The notes beneath the pieces were generated by a model. It did not search any database. It had not been told where the DNA came from and worked only from the letters and a program-made list of their open reading frames with translations. Made by a program: the position numbers and the translations under genes. A stretch of 7,016 nt of DNA, taken from assembly GCA_002316225.1 (NCBI GenBank), contig DCDC01000045.1, positions 1 to 7,016 of the forward strand, given 5' to 3'. Of the stretch, positions 1-4,374 are shown piece by piece (the stretch's first letter is position 1; each line of letters starts with the position of its first letter). The DNA is from Firmicutes bacterium UBA1065. GTDB taxonomy: Bacteria; Bacillota; Clostridia; Tissierellales; Sedimentibacteraceae.

Positions 1-1438
1 CCGCTAATTCCTTTGTAAGCATGGATCTTTTTAACCTCCACCGCCAGTTAAAGCCCAAGGTTGAAGGAGTGTTTATTCTTGCTTCCGAACCCAGGCAAAG
101 AAAATCCTGCAGGGGGATGATGCAAAGGTCAGCCTTGCTCTTATAAAGGGCCATTATCGACTCATATACAATTTCATTTATATCACTCGCCTTTATGTTC
201 AAGGTCCTTAAAACATACTCCCTGCCCCCGGCATCAAGCTTCTCAAACCATCCTTTCAAAGTATCATTATCATGGGTCCCCGTATAAGCGACACAGTTTT
301 TCTCATAGTTTTGAGGCAAGTAGGGATTATAGGGGTTACCGTCGAATGCAAACTGAAGTACTTTCATTCCCGGATATCCCAAATCATTTTTGAGCTTAAT
401 GACGGAATCGGTTATTATACCCAAGTCTTCGGCAATGATATTCACTTTGCCTGCCCTTTCTTTTATTTTTTGAAAAAGGTCCTTCCCATGGGCCGGCATC
501 CAGGTACCCTTTACGGCATTTTCAGACCCGTAAGGGACTGCCCAGAATTCATCAAAGCCCCTGAAATGGTCAATCCGCAGGGCATCATACATTTTAAAGG
601 AAAATTCGATCCTTTTAAGCCACCACTCATATCCGGTTTCTTTCAAATGATTCCAGTTATAAACAGGATTTCCCCAAAGCTGTCCCTGGCCGGAAAAATA
701 ATCTGGAGGTACTCCCGCAACATATAGGGGCAGGTTTTCCTCATCCAGCATGAATACTCCTTTATGGACCCATACATCCACGCTGTCAAAGGCAACATAA
801 ACAGGAATATCACCGATTATTGATATTCCTGAACTTTCAGCATATTCTTTAAGCTTATGATATTGTTTGAAGAATAAATACTGGAGGAAAATCCAAAAAT
901 TTATATCCTCCTCATGTTCACCCATAAATCCTTGGAGAATTCTTTCATCCCTCTTAATGAATCCCTCGTCCCATTCATACCATGGAAGCTGGCTGTACTT
1001 ATACTTTAAGGTCATAAAAAGAGCATAATCCAAAACCCATGGATTATCCTTCCTGAAAGATGTCAAATCCACAGACTTCCCCTTATTTATATATGCTTTT
1101 CTCAAAATTTTATATCTTGCCTCAAATAACTTCTGATAGTCAACATAGTCATCATTGCTTTCAAAATCACTTGTCCTTAAGTCTGCTTCTTCAATGAATC
1201 CCTCCAGGGACAAGATTTCCGGGTCTATAAAATAGGGATTGCCTGCAAATACCGAAAAGCAGGAATAGGGGGAATCTCCGAACGAAGTATGCCCAAGGGG
1301 AAGAAGCTGCCAGTATTTTTGTCCTGCAGACCTTAAAAAATCAATAAAATTGCAGGCTTCTTTACCAAGGGTCCCTATACCGTATTCGGAAGGAAGGGAA
1401 AAAACCGGCAGTAAAATCCCCGAGCTTCTTTCAAACAT
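1..1438 (-). CDS. malQ: 4-alpha-glucanotransferase (amylomaltase), 3' end cut by window edge
   Basis: This cytoplasmic GH77 enzyme transfers alpha-1,4-glucan segments between maltodextrins (disproportionation) in maltose and glycogen metabolism. The minus-strand frame stays open for 479 codons to the left edge. The last visible residues include the family's C-terminal NWRWR motif, so I infer that only about 10-20 residues are missing. Family motifs in order are LLPLGHTSFGDSPY near the N-terminus, GDIPVYVAFDS, GQLWGNPVYNW, RIDHFRGFDE with the presumed nucleophile Asp290, IIAEDLG with the presumed acid/base Glu337, and THDNDT with Asp390. These positions lie within a few residues of the equivalents in Thermus amylomaltase, so the catalytic set is intact. 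The ATG at 1436-1438 follows AGGAG with five bases between. There is no signal peptide and no frameshift. The gene lies 91 bases downstream of metK on the same strand, with no convincing promoter of its own, so co-transcription is possible. Confidence 0.96.
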   Translation of the reverse strand, partial: MFERSSGILLPVFSLPSEYGIGTLGKEACNFIDFLRSAGQKYWQLLPLGHTSFGDSPYSCFSVFAGNPYFIDPEILSLEGFIEEADLRTSDFESNDDYVDYQKLFEARYKILRKAYINKGKSVDLTSFRKDNPWVLDYALFMTLKYKYSQLPWYEWDEGFIKRDERILQGFMGEHEEDINFWIFLQYLFFKQYHKLKEYAESSGISIIGDIPVYVAFDSVDVWVHKGVFMLDEENLPLYVAGVPPDYFSGQGQLWGNPVYNWNHLKETGYEWWLKRIEFSFKMYDALRIDHFRGFDEFWAVPYGSENAVKGTWMPAHGKDLFQKIKERAGKVNIIAEDLGIITDSVIKLKNDLGYPGMKVLQFAFDGNPYNPYLPQNYEKNCVAYTGTHDNDTLKGWFEKLDAGGREYVLRTLNIKASDINEIVYESIMALYKSKADLCIIPLQDFLCLGSEARINTPSTLGFNWRWRLKRSMLTKELA

Positions 1439-1443
1439 AAATA

Positions 1444-1448
1444 CTCCT
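1444..1448 (-). promoter_or_regulatory. Ribosome-binding site of malQ
   Basis: AGGAG read on the minus strand, five bases before the ATG at 1438. It fixes the start of malQ, whose first residues (MFERSSGILLPVFSLPSEYG) match the usual N-terminus of the family. Confidence 0.8.
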
Positions 1449-1475
1449 GAAATACATCGTTATAAATATTCTATT

Positions 1476-1504
1476 GAGATCCTTCGCTGCCGCTCAGGAT
1501 GACA
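1476..1504. repeat. Imperfect palindromic intergenic repeat between metK and malQ
   Basis: On the minus strand it reads TGTCATCCTGAGCG, then GCAG, then CGAAGGATCTC. It folds with ATCCT (1479-1483) against AGGAT (1496-1500), a two-base mismatch, then GC against GC around a four-base loop. From memory, the TGTCATCCTGAGCG...CGAAGGATCTC pattern recurs between genes in many unrelated bacterial genomes. I could not confirm this or count copies here. No U-run follows on either strand, so it does not look like an intrinsic terminator. It occupies most of the gap between the two genes. Confidence 0.65.
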
Positions 1505-1529
1505 AGAGATTCATTCTTATTGAATACTA

Positions 1530-2708
1530 TTATAGGTATTTTTTTAATACTTCTGCCATATCGGTCTTTTCCCACGGAAGGTCAAGGTCATCTCTTCCAA
1601 AGTGACCATAGGCAGCAAGTTTCTGATATATAGGTCTTCTTAAATTGAATTTTTCAATTATTGCAGCCGGTCTCAAATCAAAGTTCTCAGCTATTGCCTT
1701 TTCAATGATTTCATCTGCAACCTTATTGGTACCGAAGGTTTCTACCATGATTGAAATGGGTTTAGCCACTCCTATGGCATATGATACTTCCACTTCGCAT
1801 TTGTCGGCCAAGCCTGCTGCAACTATATTTTTGGCAATATATCTTGCCGCATATGCACCGGAACGGTCCACCTTCGTTGGATCCTTTCCTGAAAATGCGC
1901 CGCCGCCGTGCCTTGCGTATCCACCGTAAGTATCCACGATAATCTTCCTGCCGGTCAAGCCGGAATCACCCTGGGGACCCCCGATGACAAATCTCCCTGT
2001 GGGATTAACGTAAAACTTGGTGTTTCCGTCCAATAATTCATGAGGAACGACCGTTTTGACAACAAGTTCCATCAGGTCCTCTTTTATTTTTCTTATATCA
2101 ACTTCGGGATTATGCTGGGTAGATATAAGTATGGTATCGATTCTTACAGGCTTGTTGCCGTGATATTCAACGGTAACCTGGGTTTTTCCGTCAGGTCTTA
2201 AGTAATCAACTATATTTTTCTTCCTGATTTCCGCCAGTTTCCTTGAAAGCTTGTGGGCCAGGTATATAGGCATAGGCATTAGCTGGGGTGTTTCATTGCA
2301 GGCAAAACCAAACATCATACCCTGGTCTCCCGCCCCGATCATGTCATAAAAATCACTCTTGTCTTTCTTGTATTCATCTGCCTGGTTAACACCCAAGGCT
2401 ATGTCCTGGGACTGCTCTTCGATGGATGTAAACACGGCACATGTTTTGTAATCAAAGCCGTATTCCGAATTGTCGTAACCGATGTTTTTTATTGTGTTCC
2501 TAACAATTTGGGGAATATCAATATAGCAGCTTGTGCTGATTTCTCCGGCCACAAGCACAAAGCCTGTTTTAGTCACTGTTTCGCAGGCAACCCTTCCATC
2601 AGGGTCCTGGGCTAAAATAGCATCCAGGATGCCATCCGATATCTGGTCGCACATTTTATCCGGATGCCCTTCCGTAACCGACTCAGAAGTAAATAACCAT
2701 TTTTTCAT
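1530..2708 (-). CDS. metK: S-adenosylmethionine synthetase (methionine adenosyltransferase)
   Basis: This cytoplasmic enzyme makes S-adenosylmethionine from methionine and ATP, releasing phosphate and diphosphate. It is normally a homotetramer needing Mg2+ and K+. The 392-residue product has the usual family length and signatures: GHPDK at 14-18 (ATP and metal binding), the hexapeptide GAGDQG at 125-130, GGPQGDSGLTGRK at 243-255, and the glycine-rich loop GGGAFSGKD at 268-276. The C-terminus carries the conserved YGHFGR. The ATG at 2706-2708 follows GAAAGGA with seven bases between, and the protein begins MKKWLFTSESVTEGHPDK as expected, so the start is secure. A SAM-I riboswitch with an intrinsic terminator lies upstream, so expression should fall when SAM is abundant. 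malQ follows 91 bases after the stop. Nothing in the protein looks degenerate. Confidence 0.99.
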   Translation of the reverse strand: MKKWLFTSESVTEGHPDKMCDQISDGILDAILAQDPDGRVACETVTKTGFVLVAGEISTSCYIDIPQIVRNTIKNIGYDNSEYGFDYKTCAVFTSIEEQSQDIALGVNQADEYKKDKSDFYDMIGAGDQGMMFGFACNETPQLMPMPIYLAHKLSRKLAEIRKKNIVDYLRPDGKTQVTVEYHGNKPVRIDTILISTQHNPEVDIRKIKEDLMELVVKTVVPHELLDGNTKFYVNPTGRFVIGGPQGDSGLTGRKIIVDTYGGYARHGGGAFSGKDPTKVDRSGAYAARYIAKNIVAAGLADKCEVEVSYAIGVAKPISIMVETFGTNKVADEIIEKAIAENFDLRPAAIIEKFNLRRPIYQKLAAYGHFGRDDLDLPWEKTDMAEVLKKYL

Positions 2709-2715
2709 TGTCTTA

Positions 2716-2722
2716 TCCTTTC
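2716..2722 (-). promoter_or_regulatory. Ribosome-binding site of metK
   Basis: GAAAGGA on the minus strand, seven bases before the ATG. It lies downstream of the SAM-I terminator, so control should act on transcript elongation and not by masking this site. Confidence 0.75.
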
Positions 2723-2753
2723 TTTTATATAATCTTATCTTATATCAATATTT

Positions 2754-2805
2754 GGGGACATCCCTCTCACCCAAAAGACTCGCCCTAAAGTAGAGGTATG
2801 TCCCC
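2754..2805. repeat. Palindromic element in the metK leader, 14-base arms
   Basis: The arms GGGGACATCCCTCT (2754-2767) and AGAGGTATGTCCCC (2792-2805) are inverted copies with one mismatch, around 24 bases. The middle holds two near-identical octamers on the minus strand, CTTTAGGG and CTTTTGGG. It sits between the riboswitch terminator and the metK ribosome-binding site, so every full-length metK mRNA carries it as a hairpin. No U-run follows. GGGGACA...TGTCCCC arms resemble dispersed REP- or MITE-like palindromes of clostridial genomes, which is an inference from appearance. No target-site duplication is evident. Confidence 0.65.
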
Positions 2806-2820
2806 ATCGCATAGGCCATT

Positions 2821-2846
2821 AAAAAACCTCTTCAAAAGAAGAGGTT
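2821..2846 (-). terminator. Intrinsic terminator of the metK SAM-I riboswitch
   Basis: On the minus strand a perfect 9-bp stem, AACCTCTTC against GAAGAGGTT with a TTTT loop, runs directly into a T-run. The stem arms are 2838-2846 and 2825-2833. The 5' arm (CCTCTTC) can alternatively pair, with one mismatch, with GATGAGG at 2863-2869, which is the 3' side of aptamer helix P1. This is the expected SAM-I arrangement: bound SAM stabilises P1, frees the terminator arm and stops transcription before metK. Confidence 0.93.
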
Positions 2847-2863
2847 AAAATCTTTCCTATTGC

Positions 2864-2954
2864 CTCATCTTTCGGATACCCGCGGGAATTGGCACCTTGA
2901 ATAATCAGGCTGCCGGGTTTCATTGGGCCTCGTCCCTCCACCACTCTTGATAAG
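2864..2954 (-). ncRNA. SAM-I (S-box) riboswitch aptamer upstream of metK
   Basis: This structured mRNA leader binds S-adenosylmethionine. Read on the minus strand, the S-box landmarks appear in order: CTTATCAAGAG (2944-2954), GGTGGAGGGA, GGCCC, ATGAAACCCGGCA (2911-2923), AAGGTGCCAATTCC (2885-2898), and GATGAG (2864-2869), which closes P1 by pairing with CTTATC with one G-U. The P4 hairpin is CGG-GTAT-CCG. The terminator begins 17 bases past the aptamer. Together they form a transcription-attenuation OFF switch for metK, possibly extending to malQ by read-through. The landmark sequences are characteristic enough that another RNA class is very unlikely. Confidence 0.97.
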
Positions 2955-2965
2955 GATTTTTTATC

Positions 2966-2994
2966 ATATTAACATATAGGTTTTTTTTTGTCAA
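2966..2994 (-). promoter_or_regulatory. Sigma-A promoter of the metK leader
   Basis: On the minus strand, TTGACA (2989-2994, perfect -35) is followed by a 17-base spacer and TAATAT (2966-2971, -10, one change from TATAAT). Transcription should start near 2959, a few bases before the first strand of riboswitch helix P1. The attenuated RNA would be about 140 nt. The -35 box begins only about 20 bases past the SLH gene's terminator, so the two units are tightly packed but separate. Confidence 0.9.
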
Positions 2995-3010
2995 CAAGAT
3001 TTATTTTATT

Positions 3011-3037
3011 AAAAGTCCCGGCATTTGAGCCGGGACT
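3011..3037 (-). terminator. Intrinsic terminator of the SLH protein gene
   Basis: A perfect 9-bp stem, AGTCCCGGC against GCCGGGACT with arms 3014-3022 and 3029-3037 and a six-base loop, begins seven bases past the stop codon. On the minus strand it runs into a short U-run (TTTT, then AATAAAAT). The U-run is modest, but the stem is GC-rich and well placed to end the SLH transcript before the metK promoter. Confidence 0.85.
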
Positions 3038-3044
3038 GAAATAT

Positions 3045-4133
3045 TTATTTATACTGGTCATATGTTCTAACAGACATGAGAATTGCCGCTTCTCTGGATG
3101 CCATACCGTAATTAACCGCTTTTTGTGCATCCGTTACAGCCTTGGGCATGAAGTTGCCGCTTGTGTCCCCTTTTATGATGCCTAATTTAGACATAAACTT
3201 GGTTCCTTCCACCGCCCAGGATGAAATATCAGCCTGGTCGGGAAAATCCTTCACCCCGTCAATGCTGTAGTCTCCCTCCGGGGCTATTGCTTTTATGGTT
3301 CTGAACAGCATGGTGGCACATTGCTCCCGGTTAATTAAAACATTTGGTTCAAATGTCGTTGTCGATGTACCTTGAGTAATGCCTATGGAAAATGCTTTGA
3401 GAACCTGCGGATTTACCGTATCGGTAAAGGGGTTTTGAGGTATTGTTACAGCCTTACCGGTGGTTTTCTCGTAAAGCAGGAGGGCTAACTCTGCAAATTC
3501 TTCTCGGGTTATCGGTTTTGTCAGATCTTTTCCCTTGAGTATTTCAGGAATAAGGCCCGCATCATTGGCTTTTTCCAATTCATCCACCGCCCAGTCGCTG
3601 GCATCTTCATAAAATGCCGGGTTGCCGATTGTAACTATGTTAGAGTAATCTGAATAAACATATTTATCAATCCAATCATCCTTATAACCCCAAAGTCCCT
3701 GGAATCGGGCCCGGAATTGATATGTTTCACTCTTAATGTCGATTGTGTCAAAATCTCCTTCATCAAAAGGCTCATATACATAGCTGCCGTGAAAAAGATA
3801 GTCAGAAACAGATACAGAGGTATTCCAGTATAGGGATGGACCTTCATTCCAATCGTAATTGCCATACTTATATTCAAAATCAATTTCAATATAATCACAA
3901 TCAAATCCCTCATAGTATCCGGAATCACTTTCTAAATTTGCATTTATTGTTTTTACGCTGTCAGGGATGTCAAGCTTTAATTCAAAATAAGGAAGACCTT
4001 CATCCGTGAATTTTAATTCGCCTCTGAGATTTTTTGGTGCTTCCAAAAAGAAAGGATCACTTGCCAAGGCTGTCAATGGAAACAAGGTCAATAAGAGTGC
4101 AGCAATTAGTAAAACAGATAATATTTTCTTCAT
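3045..4133 (-). CDS. Secreted S-layer homology (SLH) domain protein with an fnIII-like N-terminal region
   Basis: This is a 362-residue exported protein. Residues 1-24 form a signal peptide: KK, a leucine-rich core, and a probable cleavage after ALA at 22-24. Residues about 30-170 are acidic and aromatic. The stretch from TYQFRARF to SDYSNIVTIG resembles the last strands of a fibronectin type III fold, but I cannot assign a function. Three SLH repeats follow, at about 174-222 (ITREE at 208-212), 234-282 (INREQ at 267-271) and 294-356 (ASREA at 345-349, spaced further than usual from its FMP motif). In known families, three SLH repeats bind pyruvylated secondary cell-wall polymer, so the protein is probably displayed on the wall. 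The ATG follows AGGGGG with five bases between. It has its own promoter and terminator, and is divergent from the glycosidase gene. The partner or ligand is unknown. Confidence 0.92.
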   Translation of the reverse strand: MKKILSVLLIAALLLTLFPLTALASDPFFLEAPKNLRGELKFTDEGLPYFELKLDIPDSVKTINANLESDSGYYEGFDCDYIEIDFEYKYGNYDWNEGPSLYWNTSVSVSDYLFHGSYVYEPFDEGDFDTIDIKSETYQFRARFQGLWGYKDDWIDKYVYSDYSNIVTIGNPAFYEDASDWAVDELEKANDAGLIPEILKGKDLTKPITREEFAELALLLYEKTTGKAVTIPQNPFTDTVNPQVLKAFSIGITQGTSTTTFEPNVLINREQCATMLFRTIKAIAPEGDYSIDGVKDFPDQADISSWAVEGTKFMSKLGIIKGDTSGNFMPKAVTDAQKAVNYGMASREAAILMSVRTYDQYK

Positions 4134-4138
4134 TGTAA

Positions 4139-4144
4139 CCCCCT
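4139..4144 (-). promoter_or_regulatory. Ribosome-binding site of the SLH protein gene
   Basis: AGGGGG on the minus strand, five bases before the ATG. It is one base from AGGAGG. The start is also supported by the signal peptide beginning at this methionine. Confidence 0.65.
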
Positions 4145-4166
4145 AAAGTATAGTATTTTTATATTA

Positions 4167-4194
4167 ATTATAAGGAGTATAATAATTATTTCAA
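4167..4194 (-). promoter_or_regulatory. Sigma-A promoter of the SLH protein gene
   Basis: On the minus strand, TTGAAA (4189-4194) and TATAAT (4167-4172) are separated by 16 bases. The predicted start leaves a leader of roughly 25-30 bases. The -35 box shares two bases with the inverted repeat at 4193-4211. Confidence 0.75.
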
Positions 4195-4211
4195 TCACCC
4201 TCAGGGTGATT
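4193..4211. repeat. Inverted repeat AATCACCC-TCA-GGGTGATT at the SLH promoter
   Basis: A perfect 8-bp dyad with a three-base centre touches the -35 box of the SLH promoter. On the plus strand it is followed by TTTT (4211-4214), so it has the form of a small intrinsic terminator. No plus-strand gene ends just before it, however. It could be a regulator's operator, or a terminator for an unseen plus-strand transcript. Either reading is inference. Confidence 0.5.
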
Positions 4212-4286
4212 TTTCAGCCTCCTTTTATTTTTATGGAACTATATTATTCCTAAACCGTCTAAATAAAAGATGAATAAAGCATCATT

Positions 4287-4351
4287 TGTTATAATTTACT
4301 ATTTTAGCCATGCTTATAACAATAGCATTCGGAGTTGATTTCTGTTATAAT
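4287..4351 (+). promoter_or_regulatory. Two extended -10 elements upstream of the glycosidase gene
   Basis: TGTTATAATTT occurs twice, at 4287-4297 and 4343-4353, 56 bases apart. Each contains the extended -10 form TGnTATAAT (TATAAT at 4290-4295 and 4346-4351). Neither has a good -35 box 16-18 bases upstream, which an extended -10 can tolerate. The second copy would start transcription close to the ribosome-binding site and leave a very short leader. The rest of the 4215-4342 stretch is AT-rich and shows nothing else I can name. Confidence 0.5.
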
Positions 4352-4359
4352 TTTATAAG

Positions 4360-4365
4360 AAAGGA
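4360..4365 (+). promoter_or_regulatory. Ribosome-binding site that sets the start of the glycosidase gene
   Basis: AAAGGA ends directly against an in-frame ATG at 4366, which is too close to be used. It lies nine bases before the next in-frame ATG at 4375, a workable distance. This favours 4375 as the true start. Confidence 0.7.
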
Positions 4366-4374
4366 ATGATAAAA

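Noticed and set aside
272..727. Plus-strand open frame of 151 codons
   Set aside because: It lies inside malQ, whose minus-strand translation contains the complete family motifs through this stretch. The plus-strand product resembles no family I know.
1500..1545. Possible intrinsic terminator after metK
   Set aside because: The only pairing near the stop is a weak ATTCA/TGAAT stem without a U-run. The T-rich plus-strand stretch near 1539-1545 lies inside the coding end of metK, in the wrong orientation.
1645..1929. Plus-strand open frame inside metK
   Set aside because: It is antisense to a well-conserved metK coding stretch, has no family features, and is explained as a shadow frame.
2533..2793. 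Plus-strand open frame across the metK start and leader
   Set aside because: It overlaps the metK N-terminus, its ribosome-binding site and part of the palindromic element, and shows no plausible protein features.
3635..3928. Minus-strand 97-codon frame within the SLH gene, rich in hydrophobic residues
   Set aside because: It is a different frame of the SLH coding region. The hydrophobic look comes from shifted acidic and aromatic codons, and the main frame has a signal peptide, ribosome-binding site and SLH repeats.
3743..4009. Plus-strand 88-codon frame opposite the SLH gene
   Set aside because: It is rich in His, Gln and Asn, as expected from the antisense of Asp/Glu/Tyr codons, and has no supporting features.
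4366..4374. Start of the glycosidase gene at the first in-frame ATG (4366)
   Set aside because: This ATG directly abuts the AAAGGA ribosome-binding site. The ATG at 4375 has nine bases of spacing and gives a cleaner signal peptide start.
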